Source: CAYMZZ01 sp046297935 (GTDB taxonomy: Bacteria > Bacteroidota > Bacteroidia > Chitinophagales > Chitinophagaceae). Taken from it: DNA of 64,000 nucleotides. The position numbers and the translations under genes are program-made. The stretch covers positions 62,001 through 126,000 of the forward strand of contig JBKBHA010000008.1 in assembly GCA_046297935.1 (NCBI GenBank). The letters run 5' to 3'. Shown one piece after another: positions 18,215-26,541 of the stretch; the first letter of the stretch is position 1; each line of letters begins with the position of its first letter. The notes beneath the pieces were generated by a model that saw only the letters and a list, made by a program, of their open reading frames with translations, was not told the origin of the DNA and made no database searches.

Positions 18215-18604
18215 ATGCAGGTCAAAACCGATACCAAAGAACGATTTCATGCCATCACGCTGCCAGGCCCTCTAATTTCTGCTACTATGACAGAAGAAAT
18301 GGCCAGCTGTTTGCTTCCCTACCTCCAAAATGACGTTAAAAATATCGTGCTAAAGCTGGAACAGGTGGAGGAACTGGACGAACAGGCCGCAAAAAAACTG
18401 ATGGAGCTTCAGCAACAATTCTACGAGCAGGGAGCTTCTTTTGTTATATGTGGCCTGCAGCCACAGGTTGAATCGAGTCTGGAAAAATGGGAGCTGTTTG
18501 AACTGATGAACATCACTCCCACCGAAAGTGAGGCATGGGATATAGTGCAGATGGAAGAAATTGAGCGGGAGTTACTGGATGACGAGGAGGAGCAAATTGG
18601 GTAG
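18215..18604 (+). CDS. STAS-like domain protein
   Basis: I start at MQVKTDTKERFHAITLPG (18215). The longer frame adds 12 residues that do not look like part of the fold. The 129-residue product fits a STAS/anti-sigma-antagonist fold. It has an N-terminal beta hairpin, then DVKNIVLKLEQVEELDEQAAKKL, in which a strand is followed by the loop that carries the phosphorylatable Ser in SpoIIAA. Here that position is acidic (LDE), so phospho-switching is unlikely. It ends in a very acidic tail. It may be a scaffold or regulator, and no partner kinase or anti-sigma gene lies next to it. Confidence 0.55.
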   Translation: MQVKTDTKERFHAITLPGPLISATMTEEMASCLLPYLQNDVKNIVLKLEQVEELDEQAAKKLMELQQQFYEQGASFVICGLQPQVESSLEKWELFELMNITPTESEAWDIVQMEEIERELLDDEEEQIG

Positions 18605-18637
18605 TTGGTTAAAAATCAATGTATTGGGGAGTGGGGA

Positions 18638-18775
18638 GAGGTGAGAGGTGAGAGGTGAGAGGTGAAAGGTGAGAGGTGAGGCTGGCAATAACTTTAGAGG
18701 CAAAAGCAATTTACTTTCCACTCACCACTCACCACTTTCCTCTCACCTCTCACCTTTCACCTTTCACGTTTCACG
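18638..18775. repeat. heptamer repeat arms GGTGAGA / TCTCACC
   Basis: From 18638 to about 18681 GGTGAGA/GGTGAAA units are repeated head to tail. From 18721 to 18775 the complementary TCTCACC/TTTCACC units occur, so the two blocks can pair into a long imperfect hairpin. They lie between the STAS-like gene and rnz. A related GTGAAAG array lies at 36640-36699. Confidence 0.7.
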
Positions 18776-18795
18776 CTAAAAAAGAATTCTACCAC

Positions 18796-19698
18796 ATGCT
18801 GGGCGTCACTATATTAGGAAATAATTCAGCTGTTCCGGCTTTCGACCGGCATCCAACCAGCCAACTGGTTACACTCGACAATCTGCAATTTCTGGTGGAT
18901 TGTGGTGAGGGTACGCAAATACAATTGATGCGATACAAAGTGAGGCGGGGGCGCATTTCACATATTTTTATTTCGCACCTGCACGGCGATCACTATTTCG
19001 GATTGGTAGGTCTGCTCAATTCTTTCAGCCTGCTGAGCCATCAGCAGGAAATGCATGTATATGGCCCCTCTCAACTAAAAGACATTATTGAAATGCAACT
19101 GAAAGTGGCCGATACTCATTTGTGTTATCCATTGCATTTCCACGACATCACCGGGCCTGCGGTGTTGCTGGATACGGATAAAGTGGAAGTAAGATGTTTC
19201 CCTACACAGCACAGAATTGAGTGCTATGGGTTCGTATTTCGCGAAAAAAAAATGCCGCGTAAACTGATTATTGAAGCGGTTAGAGAAAATAATATTCCGC
19301 TGGAGTTTTATGACCAGTTAAAACGTGGCGCTGACTTTATCAGTTCCGGTGGCGAATTGATCCGTAATGAGTGGCTTACCACTCCTGCCACTCCAGGCAA
19401 GCAGTATGCTTTCTGTGCCGATACCCGGTATAACGAAGCGATGATTCCCTATATAAAGGGTTCCGATTTGCTTTATCACGAATCAACCTATCTGGATCAT
19501 CTACGGGAAAGAGCGGAGGCGCGTTTTCATAGCACGAGTATACAGGCGGCTGAGATTGCGAAAAAATCGGAGGTTGGTCGGCTGCTACTTGGCCATTTCA
19601 GCAGCAAATACGATTTGCTCGACGAATTTGTGACGGAAGCGAGAACGGTATTTCCCAATACAGACCTTGCCTTGGAAGGAGTTAGCTACAGAGTTTGA
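18796..19698 (+). CDS. rnz: ribonuclease Z
   Basis: RNase Z trims the 3' trailer of tRNA precursors. The true start is MLGVTILGNNSAVP (18796). The longer frame reads through the heptamer repeat and is not protein-like. The 300 residues carry the metallo-beta-lactamase motif SHLHGDHYFGL, and later metal His residues in PTQHRIECYGFVFREK, ADTRYN and LLGHFSSKYD. The long exosite arm typical of the short bacterial form appears as the FREKKMPRKL stretch. Its 3' end overlaps the next, convergent gene by 13 bases. Confidence 0.93.
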   Translation: MLGVTILGNNSAVPAFDRHPTSQLVTLDNLQFLVDCGEGTQIQLMRYKVRRGRISHIFISHLHGDHYFGLVGLLNSFSLLSHQQEMHVYGPSQLKDIIEMQLKVADTHLCYPLHFHDITGPAVLLDTDKVEVRCFPTQHRIECYGFVFREKKMPRKLIIEAVRENNIPLEFYDQLKRGADFISSGGELIRNEWLTTPATPGKQYAFCADTRYNEAMIPYIKGSDLLYHESTYLDHLRERAEARFHSTSIQAAEIAKKSEVGRLLLGHFSSKYDLLDEFVTEARTVFPNTDLALEGVSYRV

Positions 19699-20189
19699 GT
19701 AGTTGGTGGCGCAGTGGAAATATGGCGACGGGTATATTCCAGCACTCTCTTGAAGGGAATTACTTCACCTTTTTGAAAAATAATCATGTCCACTTCGTGG
19801 CAGGCATTATCAAAGTCGCGATCCAGTCGACCCAGAAAACTGCCTCTTTTCACCCGATCACCTTTTTGAATGGAGGTGGACAGCAGATTGCTGTAAACAA
19901 CAACCTCCTGCTTTTTGTTTGCCACGCAAACCACGAACACCTCCCCTACCTGCCGTACATCCGTGACCATACCCTCTTCAAAGTGAAAAACGGAATCGTA
20001 GGCCGACATCACATTCATGATCGACATACTGTTGAAAGAATAGTGTACCGATTTTGGCTCGTATAAATGAACAACCCCTTCCCTCACAGGAAAACTGTAA
20101 AGTTTTACGGAATCAACAATTTTCTGAGCCTGCACGGCTACAGCCGCCATCAGGGTGATGAGAAATACAAGGAGGAATTTTAACCGCAT
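19686..20189 (-). CDS. exported degenerate M23-like (LytM fold) protein
   Basis: The 167-residue protein has a signal peptide (about 1-21, ending AVQAQ). The rest follows the outline of an M23 peptidase: a GMVTDVRQVG strand, a VVVYSNLLSTSIQKGDRVKRGSFLGRL stretch that parallels the YAHLxxixVkxGqkVkrGqxIG block, and a CHEVDMIIFQKG stretch in place of HLHFEIR. The usual zinc and catalytic His residues are replaced (SNL for AHL). It is therefore probably a non-enzymatic cell-wall or regulator-like protein. The assignment is by pattern only. Confidence 0.5.
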   Translation of the reverse strand: MRLKFLLVFLITLMAAVAVQAQKIVDSVKLYSFPVREGVVHLYEPKSVHYSFNSMSIMNVMSAYDSVFHFEEGMVTDVRQVGEVFVVCVANKKQEVVVYSNLLSTSIQKGDRVKRGSFLGRLDRDFDNACHEVDMIIFQKGEVIPFKRVLEYTRRHISTAPPTTQTL

Positions 20190-20288
20190 AGAGACCGAAA
20201 ACGGGCAATTCCGGCGGTTAGTATGGCCGATGCTGCTGATTATTTGTTAAATCGTAAAGTTTCGCCTGGCGAACCGGCTTTCTACGGC

Positions 20289-21194
20289 TTAGGCTGGCTG
20301 CTTTTCTGTTTTCAACGTCGCCATCAGGCCTTTGATCCTTGTTTGCAGAGGTATGCTTACGGGCCAAACCGGCTGGCGAAACTCGTGCTGGCAAAGGCCC
20401 ATTTCGGCCAGATAAAATTTGACGCCGCTGGGACTGCCTTCAGCAAACATGCTGGCAATAATATCCGTGTATTGATAGTGTAGCGCCCGTCCGGTTTCGA
20501 AATCCCCTTTGAGGCAGGCCCGCACCAAATCGGAAAACCCAAGCGGGTAAGCATTGGCCACTACGGAGGTTACGCCATCGGCGCCCAGTGCGATCATTGG
20601 GAGAGTGAGCCCATCGTCGCCACTGATGACCATAAAATCTTCAGGCTTTTGTTGAATGATCTGACCAATCTGATCAAGATTGCCGCTGGCCTCCTTAGTG
20701 GCGAAAATATTTTTACAATCCCTTGCAATCCTTAACTGAGTTTCGGCCGTCATGTTTTGTCCTGTACGCGAGGGCACGTTGTACATCATGATTGGCAATG
20801 GTGTTGCCGCATCCAGTGTTTTATAGTGCTGATAAAGTCCTTCCTGATTAGGCTTGTTGTAGTATGGAGCAACCGAAAGTATGGCTGAATAGCCCTCGAG
20901 CCTAAATCTTTTAAACCCTTCGAGAACCTCCTTTGTGTCGTTGCCGCCGATGCCAGCCACCAACGGAATACGACCTGCTACCTGAGCAGCAACGAAGGAA
21001 AACAACTGCTGTTTCTCTTCACCATGCACGGTAGCGCTTTCGCCGGTGGTGCCCAACACAACCAGATACTCTACCTTACCTGCTATCCAGAATTCAATCA
21101 GTCCTTCCATGCTTTTCCAGTCAATGCTTCCATCGGCGTTGAATGGCGTCACGATAGCTATACCAGTACCTGTGAATTGGGAACGTAAAGACAT
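20289..21194 (-). CDS. dapA: 4-hydroxy-tetrahydrodipicolinate synthase
   Basis: DapA condenses pyruvate and aspartate semialdehyde in lysine/diaminopimelate synthesis. The 301 residues form a TIM barrel. The N-terminal LRSQFTGTGIAIVTPF and GTTGESATVHGEEK motifs are present, together with MMYNVPSRTGQNM (active-site Tyr) and FATKEASGNLDQ with the Schiff-base Lys (KEASG). Other members of the aldolase family (NanA, KDG aldolases) share this fold, but the GTTGE loop and YNVPxRTG support DapA. A GTTTAGTT tandem repeat lies upstream, between it and accA. Confidence 0.9.
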   Translation of the reverse strand: MSLRSQFTGTGIAIVTPFNADGSIDWKSMEGLIEFWIAGKVEYLVVLGTTGESATVHGEEKQQLFSFVAAQVAGRIPLVAGIGGNDTKEVLEGFKRFRLEGYSAILSVAPYYNKPNQEGLYQHYKTLDAATPLPIMMYNVPSRTGQNMTAETQLRIARDCKNIFATKEASGNLDQIGQIIQQKPEDFMVISGDDGLTLPMIALGADGVTSVVANAYPLGFSDLVRACLKGDFETGRALHYQYTDIIASMFAEGSPSGVKFYLAEMGLCQHEFRQPVWPVSIPLQTRIKGLMATLKTEKQPA

Positions 21195-21207
21195 GGCCAG
21201 GGTAGAT

Positions 21208-21231
21208 GTTTAGTTGTTTAGTTGTTTAGTT
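21208..21231. repeat. octamer tandem repeat GTTTAGTT x3
   Basis: Three exact GTTTAGTT units fill the gap between dapA and accA. The reverse complement, AACTAAAC, also occurs near 12623, pointing to a dispersed repeat type. Confidence 0.6.
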
Positions 21232-21242
21232 GTGTGGGCGTA

Positions 21243-22214
21243 CTACATTTCTTCCCAGAATCCCATTTTTCCAAATTTCTCGATTCTTTCCTGGATACGC
21301 TGGTCAGGATCTTTTTGTTTTAATTCCTGCAAAACAGGCAGAAGGAAACTTTTGAGTTTGTTGGCGGCTTCGTCATAGTCCCAATGAGCGCCGCCCGTTG
21401 GTTCTGGTATGATGCCGTCGATTAGTCCGAACCCCTGCATCTTGTCGGCAGTCAGCCTCAATTGTTCAGCGGCCACTTCTTTCTTATCCCAGCTTCGCCA
21501 AAGGATGGAAGAACAGCTTTCGGGACTGATAACCGTGTACCAGGTATTTTCCATCATATATACACGGTCGCCAACACCAATCCCCAGTGCGCCGCCGCTT
21601 GCACCTTCTCCAATTATCACACAAATTACCGGCACACGCAGGCGAATCATTTCGTAAATGTTTCGGGCGATGGCTTCTCCCTGCCCTCTTTCTTCTGCTT
21701 CGAGGCCGGGGAAGGCGCCTGGCGTATCAATCAGCGTAATGATAGGCTTATTAAATTTCTCCGCCAGCTTCATCAGCCGGAGAGCTTTACGATATCCTTC
21801 CGGATTAGCCATTCCAAAGTTGCGAAGCTGACGCATTTTGGTATTGATTCCTTTCTGTTGACCGATGATCATCACCGTTTCACCATTCAGGCTCGCAAAG
21901 CCGCCCACCATCGCCTTGTCGTCGCGAACATTACGATCTCCAAAAAGCTCTACGAATTCTTCGGTCATCTTGGCGATATACTTCATAGTATATGGACGAT
22001 CCGGATGACGGCTCAACTGCACCCGCTGCCAGCTGCTCAGGTTCTGGGTAATTTCCTGTCGCTTGGCCAGAATACTTTCTTCCAGCGCACCAATCTGCAG
22101 AGTCAGGTCTACACCCGATTTCTCCTGGCGGTGTTTGGCCGCTTCAATGGCGTCGATCAACTCTTTTATAGGCGCCTCAAAATCAAGAAATTGGCGATTA
22201 GCATTTGTTGGCAT
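21243..22214 (-). CDS. accA: acetyl-CoA carboxylase carboxyltransferase subunit alpha
   Basis: AccA with AccD moves the carboxyl group from biotin-AccB to acetyl-CoA. The 323 residues are standard. The protein begins with FLDFEAPIKELIDAIE and contains the crotonase-like oxyanion region PIITLIDTPGAFPGLEAEERG and the GEGASGGALGIGVGDRVYMME motif. It is the third acc gene in this window. accD is not here. It lies upstream of dapA on the same strand with a 48-base repeat-filled gap. Confidence 0.96.
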   Translation of the reverse strand: MPTNANRQFLDFEAPIKELIDAIEAAKHRQEKSGVDLTLQIGALEESILAKRQEITQNLSSWQRVQLSRHPDRPYTMKYIAKMTEEFVELFGDRNVRDDKAMVGGFASLNGETVMIIGQQKGINTKMRQLRNFGMANPEGYRKALRLMKLAEKFNKPIITLIDTPGAFPGLEAEERGQGEAIARNIYEMIRLRVPVICVIIGEGASGGALGIGVGDRVYMMENTWYTVISPESCSSILWRSWDKKEVAAEQLRLTADKMQGFGLIDGIIPEPTGGAHWDYDEAANKLKSFLLPVLQELKQKDPDQRIQERIEKFGKMGFWEEM

Positions 22215-22467
22215 ACTCTCAAAATGAGGGGCTAAATTAAGGATTAAAATAAGAAGTTGGGTCGCCGTTTGTGGCTACAGGAATTTGGAATGCTGCGAAA
22301 AAGGAAAAAGTCCTGTCTGCAGGTACAGCTATTTCGAGTCCCAATCCGGAGCTCATGCTTAGGTAGTAACACTTAGCAATTTACGAATATCCATTCCGTT
22401 TATATGCAACACATACTCTTAGCCTATGCTGAGAGCATTCTATTATTAACCGAACTAATCCAATTCG
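22215..22467. other. intergenic gap without clear features
   Basis: These 253 bases separate the divergent accA and LamG genes. I see no reading frame of substance, no hairpin and no good TAnnTTTG box. It should still contain both promoters. Confidence 0.4.
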
Positions 22468-24339
22468 ATGAAAAAACTTCTACCCGTCCTCCTTGCCTTG
22501 ATTAGTTATGGGCAGGTAAATGCGCAAACCAACTACGCACTTACATTTAATGGAACGAACCAGTACGTAGCGATCGGTACTCCAATTCCGGCAAACAGCT
22601 CGTACACCAAAATGGCCTGGGTTTATGCTACCAATACTTCGGGCGCCCGCAACATCATTTCATCCTTACACAATCCTTTCTGGATTGCGAATGGCAGGAT
22701 GGGTGCCGGCAATAGCGGAAGTTACCAAGTTGTCTTGGATCCTTCGAACCTGCCTTTGAACCGATGGGTTCATGTGGCCGTAACTTACGACTATGCCACG
22801 GCTATTATGCGTTTGTATAGAGATGGTGTTCAGGTGTCTGTAAATAGCAGTTCTCCTTCCGGAAATGGTGGAGAAGAATTCATCGGTTCACATGCTGGAA
22901 CAGCGTCGTATTTTGCTGGTCGAATTGATGAAGTAAAAGTATGGACCCGCGCGCTCACTGCCGCAGAAGTGAAACAGTTTCTCTTTCGAGGTCCAGCTAA
23001 TAGTTCTGCCGGCCTGGTACGATACTACAAATTTGATCAGGGCTCAGGTACTTCGCTCGTTAACGAAATCGGAACCAACCACGGAACATTACAAAACGGC
23101 CCCACTTGGCAGGCGTCGCCGGTACAGTATTCGTCAAATGCTGTTCAACTCGATGGAGTTGATGACGCAATGGCGTTACCCCATCTAGTTTCGGGAAGCT
23201 TCACACTTGAATACTGGATGCGAAGCACTGCAACAGGAGGAACCGGCACCCAATGGTTCAATGGCAATGGTATTGTTGATGCCGAAGTAGGCGGCCAAAC
23301 TAACGACTGGGGTACCGCTTTAGTAGGCTCGAAACTGGCTTTCGGCATCGGCCAAAGCGGGAACGATCGAACCATTTTTTCGACCTCGGACGTTAATACA
23401 GGAAACTGGACACATGTGGCGGTAAGCTGGAATCAATCGACCGGTGCCCAACGACTTTACATAAATGGAACGCTGGAAGCTACCGGCACAGCCAGTACCA
23501 ACCTCCGCAACGCTCCATCCGGTATCGCAATCGGGCGCCTGCTAACCGGCTCGGCTTTCTTCAATGGATCAATCGACGACATTCGCTTTTGGAATACGGT
23601 ACGTACTGATGCTGAAATTCAAAACAACCGTAGCAATCAGATTGATCCCGCCAGTCAGTCGAATCTTGTATCCTATTACTCCTTTAATATGGGGATCGCC
23701 AATGGCTCCAACACGGGATTCGCAGTGGCCTACGATGAAAAGGGAGCCAATAATGGCAGCTTCAACAATTTTTCGTTGAGCGGCAGCAGCTCAAACCTTG
23801 TTGCCCAAAACATATCGTTGATTACCCTGCCTGTACAATGGAAAGCATTTACAGCATCGCTTGTGGGAGGAAAAACTCAACTGAGCTGGATCACATCGTC
23901 TGAAGAAAATACCCGCGACTTTCAGATAGAGCATAGCATCAACAACCGCAACTGGACGGTAATTGGAACGGTTGCTGCGCAGGGCAATAGCAACACTGAA
24001 CGTCATTACCAGCACGAGCATTTGCACCCCACGAAGGGTAGTAATTTTTATCGCATTGTGCAATTTGATTTGGACGGGCGCCGTACCTTTAGTGCAGTAC
24101 GTCACGTGCAGGTTGACGCCATCGGAAGCTGGACTTTGCTGGAACAACCCGTACGCAATCAGACACTACGCCTCCAGGCTACCGAAGCTGGTCGCCTCTC
24201 ATTGTTCAATAGCAATGGTGCATTACTGCTACAAGCTCAATTGCAGGAAGGCATTAACCAGATAAAATTACCGTCTCTGGCTGCCGGCGTTTATTATTTG
24301 CAGGGGCATTTGATACGGGAAAAAATACTGATTCAATAA
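22468..24339 (+). CDS. secreted LamG-repeat protein with type IX sorting tail
   Basis: The 623-residue product has a signal peptide (1-19, ending QVNAQ) and two concanavalin-like LamG domains (about 20-200 and 220-410, each with a DEVKVWTRALT- or DDIRFWNTVRT-like strand). A domain of fibronectin type (about 455-545, VQWKAFTASLVGGKTQLSW) and a C-terminal sorting domain (SLAAGVYYLQGHLIREKILIQ-like) follow. The C-terminal tail pattern is that of type IX secretion cargo in Bacteroidota, so the protein should be exported across the outer membrane and attached or released. The ligand is unknown. It is followed by a 30-bp hairpin. Confidence 0.85.
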   Translation: MKKLLPVLLALISYGQVNAQTNYALTFNGTNQYVAIGTPIPANSSYTKMAWVYATNTSGARNIISSLHNPFWIANGRMGAGNSGSYQVVLDPSNLPLNRWVHVAVTYDYATAIMRLYRDGVQVSVNSSSPSGNGGEEFIGSHAGTASYFAGRIDEVKVWTRALTAAEVKQFLFRGPANSSAGLVRYYKFDQGSGTSLVNEIGTNHGTLQNGPTWQASPVQYSSNAVQLDGVDDAMALPHLVSGSFTLEYWMRSTATGGTGTQWFNGNGIVDAEVGGQTNDWGTALVGSKLAFGIGQSGNDRTIFSTSDVNTGNWTHVAVSWNQSTGAQRLYINGTLEATGTASTNLRNAPSGIAIGRLLTGSAFFNGSIDDIRFWNTVRTDAEIQNNRSNQIDPASQSNLVSYYSFNMGIANGSNTGFAVAYDEKGANNGSFNNFSLSGSSSNLVAQNISLITLPVQWKAFTASLVGGKTQLSWITSSEENTRDFQIEHSINNRNWTVIGTVAAQGNSNTERHYQHEHLHPTKGSNFYRIVQFDLDGRRTFSAVRHVQVDAIGSWTLLEQPVRNQTLRLQATEAGRLSLFNSNGALLLQAQLQEGINQIKLPSLAAGVYYLQGHLIREKILIQ

Positions 24340-24399
24340 ATGATGTTAAAGAACAAATGGGGAGCGGTGGCTCCCCATTTGTTCTTTAACATCATTTAT
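24336..24399. terminator. perfect 30-bp hairpin
   Basis: Bases 24336-24365 and 24370-24399 are exact complements around the tetraloop GGTG. The left arm overlaps the last codon of the LamG gene. The lower stem is A/T-rich, so both strands look like terminators. A related but mismatched hairpin lies at 24614-24663. Confidence 0.7.
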
Positions 24400-24603
24400 C
24401 GAATTATTTGATCAACCGTAATCGGAATATAAATCAACAGGCAGGCACCATTGGTAAGCGTATTGATAATGCCCGGACCTCATTCTGCCAGTACAGCGGG
24501 AAACCCACAACGCGACCGATACAGCCTTGCGTTTCTTTATTCGAAGGGCCAAATAATCGGCGCCGTGCATCACTATTGCCCGACGATAAGCTTTATCGTT
24601 GAT
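24400..24603 (-). pseudogene. partial duplicate of the L,D-transpeptidase 3' end
   Basis: This stretch is closely similar to 24667-24893, the 3' end of the intact transpeptidase gene, including shared blocks such as AACAGGCAGGCACCATTGG and ATAAGCTTTATCGTTGAT. Frameshifts and substitutions break the coding frame and the 5' two thirds are missing. Together with the hairpin on its left it forms one copy of a tandem duplication. Confidence 0.75.
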
Positions 24604-24613
24604 GTCTTGTTCA

Positions 24614-24663
24614 TGATGTTAAAAAAAAAGAGGAGCAGACGCTCCCCATTTTTTTAAACATCA
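24614..24663. terminator. imperfect hairpin after the L,D-transpeptidase gene
   Basis: Left arm 24614-24636 and right arm 24641-24663 pair over 23 positions with about three mismatches around AGAC. It shares arm ends TGATGTT and GCTCCCCAT with the hairpin at 24336-24399, so the two are copies. It lies directly downstream of the transpeptidase stop. Confidence 0.65.
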
Positions 24664-24672
24664 ATTATCCAA

Positions 24673-25428
24673 TTATTTGATCAACCTCGATCGGGTTGAA
24701 TAACTTTTGTGGGGAACATAAATGAACAGGCAGGCACCATTGGCAAGCGTATTGATAATGCCCGGAGCTTCTTCTACCGGAACAGCGGGACAACCCATAC
24801 TGCGACCGATATAGCCTTGTGTTTCTATATACGAAGGGTCAACATAGTCGGCACCATGCATAACTATTGCGCGACGATAAGCTTTATCGTTGATACCATA
24901 TTCGAGACCCTGGAGCTTTAGAGAATAGCCATTTGATCCCATATAGGTTTGACCAGTCAGATAGAAACCAGGACTACTCTTGTAAGAAGAGGGCTGGTTC
25001 GAGAAAGAGGTCACTATTTCTTTACCGGAATTACGACCATGTGCCACCCAGGTATGATGAAGAATCTCGTATTTTTCGAGATCAATTACAAATAATCGCT
25101 TCTCCGAACTGGGCTTGCTGAAGTCGACGATCGCCAGAATTGACGTGTTGAGAAGTTTGCCCTGCGCCTTCAATTTGCGCCATCCGCGCTGCGCATATTC
25201 GAATGCCTGGCGACTGAGGCCTTCAAGATCGAGGTGCAGACTATCGTAAACGGATTTTACCGGCGACAAAATAATATCGAGCGAATCGCGGGTGGAATCT
25301 TCATTGGCAGGCAATGCTACCGTGCGCGTGTTGTTGCCTGAAGTACGTGCCCAGGCTGTTGTAAGATGTGCGAGGCCGACGAAAAATGAAACCGTCAGCA
25401 AACAGGTTACCTTAAATAATTTTTTCAT
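24673..25428 (-). CDS. murein L,D-transpeptidase catalytic-domain protein
   Basis: The 251-residue protein has a signal peptide (about 1-28, ending TTAWA) and one YkuD_2-type catalytic domain. The active-site region IGRSMGCPAVPVEEA holds the nucleophile Cys near residue 213. The upstream His lies in AIVMHGADYV. Such enzymes cross-link or modify peptidoglycan stem peptides in the periplasm. An N-terminal helical stretch precedes the catalytic domain. It has a degenerate copy of its own 3' end immediately downstream. Confidence 0.85.
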   Translation of the reverse strand: MKKLFKVTCLLTVSFFVGLAHLTTAWARTSGNNTRTVALPANEDSTRDSLDIILSPVKSVYDSLHLDLEGLSRQAFEYAQRGWRKLKAQGKLLNTSILAIVDFSKPSSEKRLFVIDLEKYEILHHTWVAHGRNSGKEIVTSFSNQPSSYKSSPGFYLTGQTYMGSNGYSLKLQGLEYGINDKAYRRAIVMHGADYVDPSYIETQGYIGRSMGCPAVPVEEAPGIINTLANGACLFIYVPHKSYSTRSRLIK

Positions 25429-25673
25429 GACTACTAATCAGGATATTGTTTTTAAAGTCTGGTGGCCGCGGTACGGCCCACGCTTTCTCAAAAACAGTGA
25501 TTGTTCTGGTTGGTTAACGTCATGGTTCCGGGAAATTATTGCCTTACCCCTCGTTTCGGCCCGGAAAAATCCGAATATAGGAAAAAATTGATGCAGAACA
25601 ATTCAGAAACGCAAAATTAGGCCAGAGGATCAGGCGGGGCTGCCAAAAAAATGTGAAGATTAGATTGGCCTTT

Positions 25674-26525
25674 TCATTTCCAGCGCGAGGCTGCCCCGAT
25701 AAGCGCCGCCGCTTCGCCAAGTGTTGCCAGTTTCACTTCTATATGTTCGCCTAAACTTTTCTTCAATGGTGACAGAAACAGGTACCAGGCCAGCGCAATA
25801 TTTCCGCCGAGGACCAGTGTTGCAGGCATTTCCGATTTGTACCGATCATTTATTACATCGCCCAGATTGTTGCCAAATTCCTGAAAAAGCTGCAATGCCA
25901 ACTTATCCTCGTTTGCCAGCAGCGCCAGTTCTCTCACACCTTCGATCGGTTGGCCGCTCCGCCTATGGTATTCGGCAATGAACCAACGCGTGCTTAGTAT
26001 ATCTTCGGCAACGCCATTTGCAAATGGAAATTGGTACAGATCACCGTCCTGCAAAACGCCTTTAATCATACGGGCCGAGCCAAGTCCGGTACCGAGGGTG
26101 ATGCCCAGCACATTCTGATCGTTGCGGGCGCAGCCAAAAGAGCACTCTCCCAGCACATAGGCCGAAGCGTCGTTGATCATCCTGATTTGCGATGAATCGA
26201 TTTTCAACTTTTTGGCAAGCAAATCCTTTACAGCCATTCCATACAGGGCTTCATATTTCGATAGGCCACGGATATAACTTATCCCAAGCTCATAATCGAA
26301 TGGTCCGGGCATGGCGATACCGAGCCTGGTGGGTTGTCTTCCTGATTTTTCGTGACTGGTCTGAATTGCATCGGCCCAACATTCGATGATGGAAGCTGCT
26401 TCCGCACTGGAATCTACCGACCAGCGCACCAGACTCTTGTCATCGATATTTCCGGATTGCATATCTATACTACATACGGTGATATGACTACCGCCTATGT
26501 CTACACCAGTAACCCAGCTGCTCAT
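25674..26525 (-). CDS. ROK-family sugar kinase
   Basis: I start at MSSWVTGVDIGGSHITVCS (26525), which leaves a 16-base gap from GH92. The 283 residues contain the ATP phosphate motif VDIGGSH, the INDASAYVLGE substrate region and the GITLGTGLGSARMIKG loop. The Cys-rich zinc motif typical of many ROK proteins is absent. As the last gene of the mannoside locus it probably phosphorylates a released sugar such as mannose or glucose to the 6-phosphate, which the isomerase encoded upstream could use. The substrate is inferred from context. Confidence 0.82.
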   Translation of the reverse strand: MSSWVTGVDIGGSHITVCSIDMQSGNIDDKSLVRWSVDSSAEAASIIECWADAIQTSHEKSGRQPTRLGIAMPGPFDYELGISYIRGLSKYEALYGMAVKDLLAKKLKIDSSQIRMINDASAYVLGECSFGCARNDQNVLGITLGTGLGSARMIKGVLQDGDLYQFPFANGVAEDILSTRWFIAEYHRRSGQPIEGVRELALLANEDKLALQLFQEFGNNLGDVINDRYKSEMPATLVLGGNIALAWYLFLSPLKKSLGEHIEVKLATLGEAAALIGAASRWK

Positions 26526-26541
26526 ATATTGAATTGTAGGA

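Noticed and set aside
18638..18775. Repeat blocks before rnz considered as a CRISPR array
   Set aside because: Units are 7 bases long with no unique spacers, and no cas1/cas2 is present. The Cas4-like protein belongs to the Argonaute operon.
18676..18795. Upstream start for rnz
   Set aside because: The extension translates the heptamer repeat and is not part of RNase Z.
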